Assembly: GCF_000429525.1 (NCBI RefSeq)
Contig: NZ_AUCA01000002.1
Span: 62,001 to 126,000, forward strand
Direction of reading: 5' to 3'
DNA: 64,000 nt
DNA from: Alicyclobacillus contaminans DSM 17975
Lineage (GTDB): Bacteria; Bacillota; Bacilli; Alicyclobacillales; Alicyclobacillaceae
Shown in pieces: positions 18,299 through 27,695 of this stretch (positions within the stretch are counted from its first letter, which is position 1; the number at the start of each line of letters is the position of its first letter). Both the position numbers and the translations under genes were made by a program. Below the pieces are notes generated by a model. The model was not told where the DNA came from. It made no database searches and saw only the letters and a program-made list of their open reading frames with translations.

Positions 18299-20959
18299 AT
18301 GGCAATCACGGAGCCAAAGCATTTACCGACTGTGTACGATCCCGCGGCTGTGGAGCAGCGGATTTACGCGTTCTGGGAGCAGTCCGGATACTTCGAGGCG
18401 GGTCATCGGCCGGGCAAGCCGGCATTTTCGATTGTGATGCCGCCGCCGAATGTCACGGGCATGCTGCACCTGGGCCACGCCTGGGACAACACATTGCAGG
18501 ACGCCATCATTCGTTACAAGCGACTGTCGGGATATGACACGCTGTTTCTGCCGGGCACCGACCACGCAGGGATTGCGACACAGGCCCGCGTGGAGAAGCA
18601 CTTGCAGGAGGAGCAGGGGGTCACGCGCCACCAACTCGGCCGTGAACCGTTCCTGGAGAAAGTGTGGGAATGGAAGCAAAAGTACCAAAAGGAGATCACC
18701 AAGCAGATTCGCGCGCTCGGTTCCTCCTGCGATTGGTCGCGTGAACGGTTCACGCTGGACGAAGGGCTGTCGCGCGCCGTGCGCAAGGTGTTTGTGGACC
18801 TCTACAACAAAGGGCTGATTTACCGCGGCAACCGCATCATCAACTGGTGCCCTCGCTGCGCCACGGCGTTGTCCGATATCGAAGTGGAACACGTGGATGT
18901 GGAGGCTAAGCTGTACCATGTCCGATATCCGTTCGCCGACGGCAGCGGCGCCATCACGGTGGCGACCACGCGCCCGGAAACCATGTTCGCGGACGTGGCG
19001 GTCGCGGTCCATCCGGACGATGAACGGTATCGCGCCGCGGTTGGAAAGGCCTTGAAACTGCCTCTGACGGATAAAACCATTCCGGTGATTGCGGATACGT
19101 ATGTGGAACCGGAATTCGGAACCGGTTGTGTGAAAATCACTCCTGCGCACGATCCGAACGATTTCGAAGTGGGATTGCGCCACAATCTGCCGATGCCGCA
19201 GTGCATCAACGCCGATGGTCTGTTGAACGAACTGGCTGGGCGATTCCAGGGGATGACCCGGGAAGAGGCGCGGCGGGCGGTGGTCGACGCATTGGCGGCG
19301 GAGGGGGCGCTGGTCTCCGAAGAGACGTTGACGCACGCGGTGGGCCACTGCAGTCGTTGCGACACGGTGGTGGAACCGTATCTGTCCGACCAGTGGTTCG
19401 TGCGCATGGAACCGTTGGCGAAGCCGGCGCGAGAGGCCGTGCTGCGCAAGGAACTGCGTTTCGTGCCCGACCGCTTTGAGAAGGTGTTCCTGCACTGGCT
19501 GGAAAATGTCCGAGATTGGTGCATCTCCCGCCAGCTCTGGTGGGGACATCGCATCCCCGCGTGGTACTGTGCGGATTGCGGCGCCATCACGGTGGCTATG
19601 GATACGCCGGACGCCTGTTCGAAGTGCGGATCGACCACCCTCACCCAGGACGAAGATGTCCTGGACACCTGGTTTTCGTCCGGGTTGTGGCCGTTCTCCA
19701 CGATGGGCTGGCCGGAAGCGACGGAAGACATGGCCCGGTACTATCCCACAAACGCGCTCGTGACCGGTTACGACATCCTTTTCTTCTGGGTGGCGCGCAT
19801 GGTGTTCACGGGGCTCGAGTTCACCGGGCAGATGCCGTTCCGGGAAGTGGTGGTCCACGGCCTGATTCGCGCGTCGGACGGTCGCAAAATGTCCAAGAGC
19901 CTCGGCAACGGGGTGGATCCGCGCGAGGTGATTGAGAAGTATGGCGCGGACGCGCTGCGCTTCACCTTGGCCACGGGCACCTCGCCGGGTAATGATCAAC
20001 GGTTCTACTGGGAAAAGGTGGAGTCTTCGCGGAACTTCATCAACAAGGTGTGGAACGCAGCCCGGTTTGTGCTGATGAACCTGCCGGACGGCACGAAACT
20101 TCCGCCGCTTCAAATGGAAGCGATGGACATCGCGGACCTGTGGATTCTGCACCGGTTGAACGAGACCATCACCGCGGCCACCGAGCATCTGGAACGGTAT
20201 GACTTCGGCGAAGCGGGACGCGTCCTGTACGATTTCGCGTGGGATGACTTCTGCGATTGGTACATTGAGTTTTCGAAACTCAGTCTGTACGGCGAGGATG
20301 AATCCCGCAAAGCTCAGACGCGCGCGGTGTTGGTTCACGTGCTCGATGCACTGCTCCGCATGTTGCATCCGTTCATCCCGTTTGTCACGGAGGAAATTTG
20401 GCAGTCGCTGCCGGTTTCCGGCGACGCGCTCATTGTCGCGGAATGGCCGCAGGCGAATCCGGGATGGCACCGTCCGGAGGCGGTCCGGCAAATCGGGGTG
20501 GTGATGGAAAGCATTCGCGCCGTCCGCAATATTCGATCCGAACTGAATGTGGCGCCGAGCAAACCGATTGCGATGGTCGTGCGAGCTGCGGATGACGATA
20601 CCGTTCAATTGTTCGAGCAAACCCGACATTATCTGATGCGGTTCTGCCACTTGCAGTCGCTGGTCATTGGCCGAGAGACGATTGACGTTCCGGACCCGGC
20701 CATGTCTGCGGTGGTGAGCCAGGCGGAGTTGTTCTTGCCGTTGGCCGACCTGGTGGACCTTGCCGTGGAGCGTGAGCGGCTGCGCAAAGAGGTGGCACGC
20801 CTGCAGGCCGAAGTGGACAGAGTGGAGAAAAAATTGGGGAATGCTCAATTTGTAGCCAAGGCGCCGGCGGACGTGGTGGTCGCGGAACGCGAGAAAGCGG
20901 CCGATTATCGTTCGAAACTGGCAGCGGTGCAAGAACGACTGGCCTCGCTAGGGGAATGA
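18299..20959 (+). CDS. valS: Valyl-tRNA synthetase
   Basis: Charges tRNA-Val; class-I synthetase. The HIGH motif is HLGH in NVTGMLHLGHAW near the N-terminus. The CP1 editing domain contains TTRPETMFADVAVAVHP; KMSKS is in GRKMSKSLGNGVDP; the C-terminal coiled coil is LRKEVARLQAEVDRVEKKLG. 886 aa. ATG 18299 is 8 nt after GGGAGG; an upstream GTG at 18275 lies before the ribosome-binding site and is rejected. A T-box leader precedes it and folC follows. Confidence 0.98.
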   Translation: MAITEPKHLPTVYDPAAVEQRIYAFWEQSGYFEAGHRPGKPAFSIVMPPPNVTGMLHLGHAWDNTLQDAIIRYKRLSGYDTLFLPGTDHAGIATQARVEKHLQEEQGVTRHQLGREPFLEKVWEWKQKYQKEITKQIRALGSSCDWSRERFTLDEGLSRAVRKVFVDLYNKGLIYRGNRIINWCPRCATALSDIEVEHVDVEAKLYHVRYPFADGSGAITVATTRPETMFADVAVAVHPDDERYRAAVGKALKLPLTDKTIPVIADTYVEPEFGTGCVKITPAHDPNDFEVGLRHNLPMPQCINADGLLNELAGRFQGMTREEARRAVVDALAAEGALVSEETLTHAVGHCSRCDTVVEPYLSDQWFVRMEPLAKPAREAVLRKELRFVPDRFEKVFLHWLENVRDWCISRQLWWGHRIPAWYCADCGAITVAMDTPDACSKCGSTTLTQDEDVLDTWFSSGLWPFSTMGWPEATEDMARYYPTNALVTGYDILFFWVARMVFTGLEFTGQMPFREVVVHGLIRASDGRKMSKSLGNGVDPREVIEKYGADALRFTLATGTSPGNDQRFYWEKVESSRNFINKVWNAARFVLMNLPDGTKLPPLQMEAMDIADLWILHRLNETITAATEHLERYDFGEAGRVLYDFAWDDFCDWYIEFSKLSLYGEDESRKAQTRAVLVHVLDALLRMLHPFIPFVTEEIWQSLPVSGDALIVAEWPQANPGWHRPEAVRQIGVVMESIRAVRNIRSELNVAPSKPIAMVVRAADDDTVQLFEQTRHYLMRFCHLQSLVIGRETIDVPDPAMSAVVSQAELFLPLADLVDLAVERERLRKEVARLQAEVDRVEKKLGNAQFVAKAPADVVVAEREKAADYRSKLAAVQERLASLGE

Positions 20960-21064
20960 GCATCGTCGCGTAGCTATCGGGCCGGCTGGGCGCGCGCGTA
21001 CGTAGCGTCCGGCGGCCGGCGGTTTCGGCGGTGAGTGACCGCAGCACGGTGGGGAGAATACATT

Positions 21065-22387
21065 ATGACGGTAGAGACAGTGAACATATTGGAATGGCTT
21101 CAATCGCGGAAACGGTTCGGGATTCATCCGGGGTTGGAGCGCACCCGCGCGGTGCTGGGCGCGCTCGGATGCCCGGAACACAATCTGAGATTTGTGCACG
21201 TCGCCGGCACGAACGGCAAGGGGTCGGTCTGTGCGTTTCTCACGTCCTTATTCTCGATAGACCACAGCGTGGGCACATTCACCTCGCCCTCGTTCGATGG
21301 TTATCGCGGGCGCTTCGTGGTGAACGGGGAGGCGATGGACGACAGTACGTTTGCGGAGCTCGCCGCCCGCGTGAAGGCGGCGGACGAAGCGGTCAACGGT
21401 GCGGAACCGCTGACGGAATTCGAAGTCCTGACGGTCATGGCGATTCTGTATTTCTCGTTGCGCCAGGTGGATGTGGTTGTCTGGGAGACGGGCATGGGCG
21501 GTCGGTACGATTCCACCAACGTGGTGACGCCGGTGGTCACGGGGATTACGAACGTCAGCCTGGATCATATGGAAATTCTCGGCGACACGGTTCGCAAGAT
21601 TGCCTGGGAGAAAGCGGGCATCTGCAAGCCCGGAGTTCCGATGGTGACCGCGGCGTCAGGACAGGCGCTGGATGTCATCCAGCGTGTGGCCGCCGACACC
21701 GGTTCTCCCTTGTTCGTGCATGGCCAACAGTATGCGGGTATCTCCACTGGGCCTTCGGGCTGGCCGCCGAAACTGCATTATCGAGGTCTGATGCACGATT
21801 GGCACGAGATCTCCCTCGGGCTCCATGGCCTGCATCAGGTGGAGAACGCCGCCGTCGCGCTGGCGATGTATGAATTGGCCTGTGGCGAACTCGGTTGGAG
21901 GCCCGCGGCAATCTCTGAACTGCGGCGCGCCATGGCGCAAACACGCTGGCCCGGACGCTTGGAATGGTTCCGTGAAAATGGTGTGGACGTGATTTTGGAT
22001 GGCGCACACAATGCCGCAGGCGTTGTTCGCATGGTACAATCGTTGCAGCAGTTTTCGACAGTCCATGGCATTCCTCGCGATGCCTGGACCATGGTCATTG
22101 GGGTGCTGAACGACAAGGATGCGCGGTCCATGCTGCAGCAAGCGCTGCCGTTGGCCGCGCGGGTAATTGTCACGGCCCCCGCTTCGCCACGAGCTTCATC
22201 CCCTTGGCAGCTGGCCACTGCTGTCACGGAGGTGCGGAAGGACGTAGCGGTGCAGGTCATACCGACCGTCGCCGAGGCCATACAGGCGGCGGTGGCGGCG
22301 GGGGGCCCGGTGAGCTGTTTCGGATCGCTGTATACCGTGTACGAAGCGAGGAAGGCTATTCATCAATCGGAAGAATTTATGATGTGA
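21065..22387 (+). CDS. folC: Folylpolyglutamate synthase / dihydrofolate synthase
   Basis: Adds glutamate to (dihydro)folates; Mur-ligase-fold ATPase. The P-loop is VAGTNGKGSVCAFL near residue 45; the MGGRYDSTNV and NVSLDHMEILG segments are family signatures; ILDGAHNAAG marks the C-terminal domain. 440 aa. ATG 21065 follows GGTGGGGAG. It sits downstream of valS as in Bacillus and is followed within 14 bp by murC. Confidence 0.95.
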   Translation: MTVETVNILEWLQSRKRFGIHPGLERTRAVLGALGCPEHNLRFVHVAGTNGKGSVCAFLTSLFSIDHSVGTFTSPSFDGYRGRFVVNGEAMDDSTFAELAARVKAADEAVNGAEPLTEFEVLTVMAILYFSLRQVDVVVWETGMGGRYDSTNVVTPVVTGITNVSLDHMEILGDTVRKIAWEKAGICKPGVPMVTAASGQALDVIQRVAADTGSPLFVHGQQYAGISTGPSGWPPKLHYRGLMHDWHEISLGLHGLHQVENAAVALAMYELACGELGWRPAAISELRRAMAQTRWPGRLEWFRENGVDVILDGAHNAAGVVRMVQSLQQFSTVHGIPRDAWTMVIGVLNDKDARSMLQQALPLAARVIVTAPASPRASSPWQLATAVTEVRKDVAVQVIPTVAEAIQAAVAAGGPVSCFGSLYTVYEARKAIHQSEEFMM

Positions 22388-22401
22388 GGACGGTGAGGCG
22401 C

Positions 22402-23793
22402 GTGAATCGCTCCCAGCACGTGCATTTCGTGGGGATTGGTGGATACGGCATGAGTGCCATTGCCCGAGTGATGCTCGATATGGGCTATCAGGTTTCGGGC
22501 TCGGATGTCTCGTCTCAGGACTTGACTCAGCGTTTGACGGAACGCGGCGCGAAAGTCTATCACGGGCACGCTCCAGAACAGGTGGAGGGTGCGGACCTGG
22601 TGGTCTACAGCACGGCGCTCAGCTCTGATAACGTCGAACTGCAGGAGGCGAGGGCACGAAATATTCCCGTCATCCACCGTTCGGAGATGTTGGCACGGCT
22701 GATGGCTGAACGCGTCGGTGTGGCGGTGACGGGGGCGCACGGGAAAACCACCACAACCTCCATGATTGCCTACGCGATGGAGCGCTGCGGCCTCGACCCG
22801 ACGTTTGTCATCGGTGGCGTGGTCAGCAACATCGGGGACAACGCCAAAGCGGGCGGCGGGCGCTATGTGGTTGCGGAAGCAGATGAGAGTGACGGATCGT
22901 TTTTGCACTATCGACCGCAAATCGCGGTGATCACAAATATTGAAGCGGATCATTTGGAGCATTACGGCGGCGACTTCGAGAATCTGAAACGGGCGTACGC
23001 ACAGTTTATTGGACAGATTCCCGCGGATGGGCTGTGCGTGATCTGCGCGCACGATGAGCATTTGCGCGAGATTCGAAAGCATGCGGTATGCCGCATTGCA
23101 ACGTATGCGGTGGAGACGGACGCGGACTACGTGGCGAAAAATGTAACGTTGGTGGACCGCGGCAGCCGTGCCGAGGTCTACTACCGCGGCGAGCGTCTCG
23201 GTGAATTGCGGCTGTCTCTGCCGGGCGTGCACAACGTGTTGAACGCACTCGCCGCCATTGCGGTGCTGCGGGAAGCCGGGGCGACGTTCCCGCAGATTGC
23301 GCTGGCGCTTGCGGAGTTCCACGGTGCCAAACGGCGCTTTCAGGTGATTGCGGAGGCGAACGGTGTCCTGGTCATTGATGATTATGCGCATCATCCGACG
23401 GAGATCAGCGCGACGATTGAGGCGGCAAAGTCGACGGGACGGCGAATTCTGGCGGTGTTTCAACCACAGCGCTACACGCGCACATACTTTTTGTTCGACG
23501 CGTTTGCCCGAGCGTTTTCGGGAGCGGATGAGGTCATCATCGCGGACATCTATTCCCCGGCCGGAGAACAGCAAATTGAAGGGGTTTCGGCGGAGCGTCT
23601 GGTGGAGCAGATTCGGGTGCACAGCAACCCGCATGCCCGTTTCCTGCGCACCAAGGACGAGGTATTCGAGTATCTGTTGGACCACGTGCGCAGCGGTGAT
23701 TTGGTACTGACCATGGGGGCAGGAGATATCTGGCAAGTCGCGTATCGATTAGGGGACGCGCTGCAGGGGCGGACTGAGAAAGCGTACGTGTGA
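22402..23793 (+). CDS. murC: UDP-N-acetylmuramate--L-alanine ligase
   Basis: Adds the first amino acid of the peptidoglycan stem peptide. N-terminal UDP-binding loop HFVGIGGYGMSAIARVM; ATP loop VTGAHGKTTTTSMIAYAM; conserved EADESDGSFL and DDYAHHPTEISAT. 463 aa from GTG 22402. In-frame GTGs at 22384 and 22393 are alternative starts and would add 3-6 residues; 22384 would overlap the folC stop. Its position between folC and the prepilin peptidase differs from Bacillus. Confidence 0.95.
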   Translation: MNRSQHVHFVGIGGYGMSAIARVMLDMGYQVSGSDVSSQDLTQRLTERGAKVYHGHAPEQVEGADLVVYSTALSSDNVELQEARARNIPVIHRSEMLARLMAERVGVAVTGAHGKTTTTSMIAYAMERCGLDPTFVIGGVVSNIGDNAKAGGGRYVVAEADESDGSFLHYRPQIAVITNIEADHLEHYGGDFENLKRAYAQFIGQIPADGLCVICAHDEHLREIRKHAVCRIATYAVETDADYVAKNVTLVDRGSRAEVYYRGERLGELRLSLPGVHNVLNALAAIAVLREAGATFPQIALALAEFHGAKRRFQVIAEANGVLVIDDYAHHPTEISATIEAAKSTGRRILAVFQPQRYTRTYFLFDAFARAFSGADEVIIADIYSPAGEQQIEGVSAERLVEQIRVHSNPHARFLRTKDEVFEYLLDHVRSGDLVLTMGAGDIWQVAYRLGDALQGRTEKAYV

Positions 23794-23839
23794 GTCATTG
23801 CGAATATCGGCCCATGTCTGCGGTTCGCAGAATCCAAAA

Positions 23840-23885
23840 GGGCTGTCCCACTGTGGGTTCACAGAGGGACAGCCCGTTCATTTTG
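23840..23885 (+). terminator. Terminator after murC
   Basis: Perfect 10-bp stem GGGCTGTCCC (23840-23849) with 23866-23875; the loop contains a nested CTGTG/CACAG hairpin. TTCATTTT follows. Confidence 0.85.
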
Positions 23886-24005
23886 CACTCATCGGTGAAT
23901 CTTCGGTACTGGCGTGGACTTTCTACAGCGTTCTTCACACGGGGTGGAGACTCAATTCAACTCTGTGCAAAGGGGACGATTCTTGCTGGACATGCGAGAC
24001 GAAAG

Positions 24006-24045
24006 CAAAACAGGGGCCGCAATGGATTTATCTCCAGCGCCCCCG
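24006..24045 (-). terminator. Possible terminator of the minus-strand 59-aa gene
   Basis: On the minus strand a GGGGCGC...GCGGCCCC stem with an inner TGGA/TCCA step overlaps the stop codon and is followed by TGTTTTGCTTT. The stem has a bulge, so the call is tentative. Confidence 0.4.
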
Positions 24046-24207
24046 CGAGGACCGTTCCGAAATCGCTCGGTGAATCCAATAGTACGCAAACGCCAGCAGG
24101 GCGACGACGGCCGCCAGTTTCAAAAGAAACGTAAGGAACACCATTGCGACGATGAACAGGACAACGCACAGTCCCGCAATCACAACCGTGCGAAACAGAG
24201 ATTGCAT
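24028..24207 (-). CDS. Small membrane protein, 59 aa, unknown function
   Basis: Starts at ATG 24207 behind GGGAGGAAGC. It has two adjacent hydrophobic segments (VVIAGLCVVLFIVAMVFLTF and LLKLAAVVALLAFAYYW) and a short basic tail. A promoter TTGTGC-N18-TATGTT with an extended TGC lies about 50 nt upstream. The frame continues upstream to 24234, but only the ATG has a ribosome-binding site. I do not recognise the family. It is divergent from the prepilin peptidase gene and convergent with murC. Confidence 0.65.
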   Translation of the reverse strand: MQSLFRTVVIAGLCVVLFIVAMVFLTFLLKLAAVVALLAFAYYWIHRAISERSSRGRWR

Positions 24208-24257
24208 GGTGCTTCCTCCCTTGTCATCCGCCATTGCAGTGGGTCACCTGCATGTCC

Positions 24258-24287
24258 AACATAGCATAAATTCCTGCACAGGCACAA
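24258..24287 (-). promoter_or_regulatory. Candidate promoter of the 59-aa gene
   Basis: Minus strand: TTGTGC (24287-24282), 18 bp, TATGTT (24263-24258), with TG one base before the -10. Confidence 0.45.
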
Positions 24288-24379
24288 TGTATTTTGTCAA
24301 ATCCTGCATTGTTTTGTCGGAAGGCGAGAGGATCTGTCGCGCGTGCGCCGAATGAGCATGGAGTGACAGGGGGGAAGGT

Positions 24380-25174
24380 ATGCACACACAGCTTCCGTCG
24401 GTGGTGGATGGACTGGTGCTCTGCTTTGTGTTTGTGTATGGTTTGGTGTTCGGATCGTTCTTGAATGTGGTGGGTTATCGGCTGCCGCGCGGGGAGTCGC
24501 TCGTCCGGCCGGGATCGCATTGCCCGGTGTGCCAACGCCGGCTTCGGTGGTTTGAGTTGGTTCCGGTGTTTTCATGGTTGATGCTGCGGGGACGGTGCCG
24601 CACGTGCAGCGCACCGATCTCGCTGTGGTATCCCTTGATAGAACTGACCACGGGGTGTTTGTTTGCCGCCACGTATTTGCGACTGCCGCTCGGTGATTGG
24701 CCGCAGATGCTGGCTTGGGGGGCGTTTTGGTTACTGCTGATGGCATCGGTGGCGACCGATGCGTCGTCCATGCGCATTCCCGACGTGCTGACGCTCCCTG
24801 GCGCCGTTCTGATGCTGATTGCTTCAGGGGCACTGCGGATACAGGGCTGGTGGTGGGCGTTCGTCGGCGCGCTTGTCTGCGGCGGGGGCATGTTTTTGAT
24901 ACACCTATTTGCGCGAGGGCAAATGGGGCTTGGCGATGTCAAGTTGTTCCTGTCCATCGGCGCGATGCTCGGGGCGGTCGGCGGCCTTGAATCACTGGTA
25001 CTGGCTGCGCTGTACGGCACGTGCATCGGCGTATTTCTGAGAGTGCTTCGGCGTGTTTCCAAACGCGAACCGATTCCGTTCGGCCCGTTTATTGCGATGG
25101 GCGCCATCACGGTGGCCGTGTACGGCTCCGAGATCACGCGATGGTATGTGGGCCTCGTCACGCCCTTCGGGTGA
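24380..25174 (+). CDS. comC: Type IV prepilin leader peptidase / methyltransferase
   Basis: Membrane aspartic protease (A24) that removes prepilin leaders after Gly and methylates the new N-terminus. 264 aa, about eight helices. The N-terminal domain (YGLVFGSFLNVVGYRLPRG) has a complete four-cysteine zinc motif (CPVCQRR and CRTCSAP). The catalytic aspartates are in ATDASSMRIPD and GQMGLGDVKLF. ATG 24380 follows GGGGGGAAGG. It is the likely processing enzyme for the comG pseudopilins at 40724-42696; comC sits near spoIIB in Bacillus too. Confidence 0.95.
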   Translation: MHTQLPSVVDGLVLCFVFVYGLVFGSFLNVVGYRLPRGESLVRPGSHCPVCQRRLRWFELVPVFSWLMLRGRCRTCSAPISLWYPLIELTTGCLFAATYLRLPLGDWPQMLAWGAFWLLLMASVATDASSMRIPDVLTLPGAVLMLIASGALRIQGWWWAFVGALVCGGGMFLIHLFARGQMGLGDVKLFLSIGAMLGAVGGLESLVLAALYGTCIGVFLRVLRRVSKREPIPFGPFIAMGAITVAVYGSEITRWYVGLVTPFG

Positions 25175-25352
25175 GCCGAGCAACCCGTGTGCTTGTGCAG
25201 GCGAATCCTGCCGCGGCAGGTGGCGGGATGTTTCGGCATGTGATGAGGTGAGCCATCATATACTTTGGGTCAAAGACATCAACGGAGGGGCGCGCTGCAT
25301 CGAATCTTGAACACACACGACACACCCTGACAAACGTCGATGTCGTTCGCGA

Positions 25353-25381
25353 TTGCATCCCGCGTTACGAATCGATATACT
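25353..25381 (+). promoter_or_regulatory. Sigma-A promoter of the 3D-domain gene
   Basis: TTGCAT (25353-25358), 17 bp, TATACT (25376-25381). The remaining 25175-25352 interval holds a small CCTGCCGCGGCAGG palindrome near 25206 and no gene that I can see. Confidence 0.65.
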
Positions 25382-25446
25382 GTCCTTTGAACAACGACCC
25401 TTGAAACGCTCCTGTTTCTCTCCGATTTTTGAAGAGAGGTGATGGA

Positions 25447-26418
25447 GTGCGTATTCCTAAGTCGAAAGTACTGTACGTGTCAGCTGCAGCGGCGGCGGTG
25501 TTCGGAGGGACAGCCGCCACAGCGTCCACTGCATACAAGACCGTCACAGTACAAGACAATGGACAGCGCAAGGTGATTCGCGGGTTCACAACAGGGAACC
25601 TGGGTGCATTTTTGGCGGGACATCACATTACTGTAGCCACAGCAGACCGGGTGTCCCCAAGTTTGACGGTGCCGGTGAAAGACGGGATGACGGTTGTCAT
25701 CACGCATCCGGTTACCGTGACGCTGGTGGATGGTGAGCATTCAGCGCAAGTGGACACGTTTGCAAAAACGGTGGCGGATTTGCTGCGCGAACAGGGCGTC
25801 ACGGTTCGCGGCCAAGACCGGTTGAACGTGCCTGCAACTGCTGCACTGACCGACGGAATGACGGTTCGTGTGACCCGAACTGACAAACAGGTATCCGTCA
25901 AGACGCAAGACATACCGTTTCAGACCATACGCCAGCGTACTGATCAGTTGTATCAAGGTGAACAGCGCGTGCTGACGCATGGTGTGAAAGGGTCCATGCA
26001 GATTCAGACAACAAGCGTCTACGTCAATGGTCACAAAGTCAGCCAAGTTGTTCGCAAGTCCGTCGTGCGACCCGCTGTGAACGAGGTGGTCGAAGTTGGC
26101 ACACGGCCGCACCCATCGCGACTCTCGGCGCGCGGTGCGGAAGGCCTGATTTCGACGAGGGACATCACGGTGGTCGCCACAGCCTATGCCGCAGGAGGGC
26201 GTACGGCCAGCGGAGCTGCGGCACAGCCCGGAGTGGTTGCAGTAGATCCGCGCGTGATACCGCTCGGCACCCGGTTGTACATCCCCGGTATCGGGATGGT
26301 GCGGGCGGCCGACACTGGCTCTGCAATTGTCGGGAACCGTATCGATATCTGCGTGAGCAGCGAAGCGCAGGCATCCGCATGGGGTGTGCGGACCATTACT
26401 GTGTATGTAGTGCAGTGA
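25447..26418 (+). CDS. Secreted G5/3D-domain cell-wall protein (YabE-like)
   Basis: 323 aa. An N-terminal hydrophobic signal/anchor (residues 8-30) is followed by two DUF348-type ubiquitin-like repeats (TVTVQDNGQRKVIRGFTT..., and VTVTLVDGEHSAQVDTFA...), a G5-like domain (VKTQDIPFQTIRQRTDQLYQGEQ) and a C-terminal 3D domain with the three aspartates in VVAVDPRVIPLGT, VRAADTGSAIVG and RIDICV. The architecture matches YabE/Rpf-like muralytic proteins; the lytic-transglycosylase-type activity is inferred. GTG 25447 is chosen for its AGAGGTGATGGA ribosome-binding site; an upstream TTG at 25429 lies within it. Own promoter and terminator: a single-gene unit. Confidence 0.85.
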   Translation: MRIPKSKVLYVSAAAAAVFGGTAATASTAYKTVTVQDNGQRKVIRGFTTGNLGAFLAGHHITVATADRVSPSLTVPVKDGMTVVITHPVTVTLVDGEHSAQVDTFAKTVADLLREQGVTVRGQDRLNVPATAALTDGMTVRVTRTDKQVSVKTQDIPFQTIRQRTDQLYQGEQRVLTHGVKGSMQIQTTSVYVNGHKVSQVVRKSVVRPAVNEVVEVGTRPHPSRLSARGAEGLISTRDITVVATAYAAGGRTASGAAAQPGVVAVDPRVIPLGTRLYIPGIGMVRAADTGSAIVGNRIDICVSSEAQASAWGVRTITVYVVQ

Positions 26419-26479
26419 GAAAGTGACGGACGGTTCAAGGGTTGTCATTACCAAATGAAGTGACATGCCAGAAAGCGGG

Positions 26480-26515
26480 AAGGGCCGCACCGGTGAAGGT
26501 GCGGCCCTTCCCTTT
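26480..26515 (+). terminator. Terminator after the 3D-domain gene
   Basis: Perfect 12-bp stem AAGGGCCGCACC (26480-26491) with 26498-26509 and a 6-nt loop; CCCTTT follows. Confidence 0.8.
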
Positions 26516-26537
26516 GATGATCCCTCTCAGGCTCATC

Positions 26538-26564
26538 ATAGTTTTGGCCACAAACTCATAGATT
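26538..26564 (+). promoter_or_regulatory. Sigma-E-like promoter of the SpoIIB-like gene
   Basis: ATA (26538-26540), exactly 16 bp, CATAGATT (26557-26564). This is the ATA-N16-CATANNNT sigma-E pattern, 46 bp before the ATG. Confidence 0.6.
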
Positions 26565-26609
26565 GAAGGTACCAGGAGTGATGCACACCGTACGGAAGGA
26601 GACGGGTTG

Positions 26610-27695
26610 ATGAACCGACTGAACGCAGAAAATGCCGCACGTCAAGTCTCTGCGGAATCCCCCGTACTTACCGTACGGGTGGGGGACAAGCAATGGACTG
26701 TGGGCGATGCTTCCAAGGCCGTGACCAGCTCGGAGCGAACGGCGAACCCGCATTTGGAGAGGGAAGCCGATGCATCGTCCACCGCTGCAGAGCAACCTCA
26801 ACGAAACGATGTGTTGGAACGGTTGGGGGCAGCCATCACGCATTCCATAGAAGACTTGCTGGAGCCTGCGGGCAGAGCGGAAGCGAACCTTCGCGGTGTT
26901 CGGACGAACGGTCGACGCAAAACCCCTGTCAAGGGGTTTGTGGTCCGGCGCAAACGGCGATGGCGGGACACGTTTCAGTTCGGCTGTTTGGTTGGACTCT
27001 TTTTGGGATGTCTTTGCATGATCCTCTTCCACCAAATGGGTCCCGTTTCCAATGCTTCGACAACGCAGCCGTCGGGAACGGCGCAGCCAACCGTCATCGC
27101 GAGCTCAAACACTCCCTCGTTCGTGGTTCCGGCCGTCCGGGTGCAGTTGTTGCAATCCAATGCGTTCGCGTCTCAGGCGGAGGTGGAGAAAGCATCGGAG
27201 AGTTTGAAGCAGCATGGGGTGCCAGCTGTGGTGGCGCAAGTCCACGGACGCTACGTGCTATGGCTCGATGCTGCACTCAGGTCCGACCACATGGCGCGAA
27301 CGGCAGCGCAGGCAAAGTCGCTCGGGGTGTCGGCCAGCCCGGTGGCGATGAACCTCGCCGTGAGGGACCGGCCCGCGCTGGCAGGAGCTCACGTTGGCTC
27401 CTTGAATCAGATCTCACACTGGCTTTCCGCGGAAGTCAGTGCGCTGACCGCACTGACCGCAGTCGCGGCGGACGGGGGTGCGAGTCAGGACGCCATGGCG
27501 GCCTACCACGCCGCAGAGGCGCTTCGGCCCAGTCCGGATGTACTTGAGGTCACAGGGAATGGTGCCCAATTGACCAGCTTGGCCAACCACGTGAGTCAGG
27601 CTGTGACCGCGTACCAAAAGCACGATAGTGCGTCGTTGGAGCAACACTTGTTGATGGCTTACGAACAGTTGGCCTCCCTGCACGGAACGGCGTAA
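26610..27695 (+). CDS. SpoIIB-like sporulation membrane protein (SPOR-type C-terminus)
   Basis: 361-aa bitopic protein. A polar N-terminal region (residues 1-110, ending in a basic stretch VVRRKRRWRD) is cytoplasmic; one transmembrane helix (FGCLVGLFLGCLCMILF) follows; then a linker and a compact alpha/beta region (VRVQLLQSNAFASQAEVEKA...) laid out like a SPOR peptidoglycan-binding repeat. The C-terminal helices are unlike SPOR. Position just upstream of radC/mreB matches spoIIB of B. subtilis, whose product helps septal wall thinning and engulfment. ATG 26610 is preferred over TTG 26607. Homology to SpoIIB rests on synteny and topology, not on strong motifs. Confidence 0.6.
   Translation: MNRLNAENAARQVSAESPVLTVRVGDKQWTVGDASKAVTSSERTANPHLEREADASSTAAEQPQRNDVLERLGAAITHSIEDLLEPAGRAEANLRGVRTNGRRKTPVKGFVVRRKRRWRDTFQFGCLVGLFLGCLCMILFHQMGPVSNASTTQPSGTAQPTVIASSNTPSFVVPAVRVQLLQSNAFASQAEVEKASESLKQHGVPAVVAQVHGRYVLWLDAALRSDHMARTAAQAKSLGVSASPVAMNLAVRDRPALAGAHVGSLNQISHWLSAEVSALTALTAVAADGGASQDAMAAYHAAEALRPSPDVLEVTGNGAQLTSLANHVSQAVTAYQKHDSASLEQHLLMAYEQLASLHGTA

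Noticed and set aside
18323-20932. An 869-codon open frame on the minus strand
   Set aside because: Exact shadow of valS; no ribosome-binding site and no recognisable motif.
24380-25174. Prepilin peptidase as part of a separate type IV pilus locus
   Set aside because: No pilin, ATPase or platform gene is adjacent; it most simply serves the comG pseudopilins.
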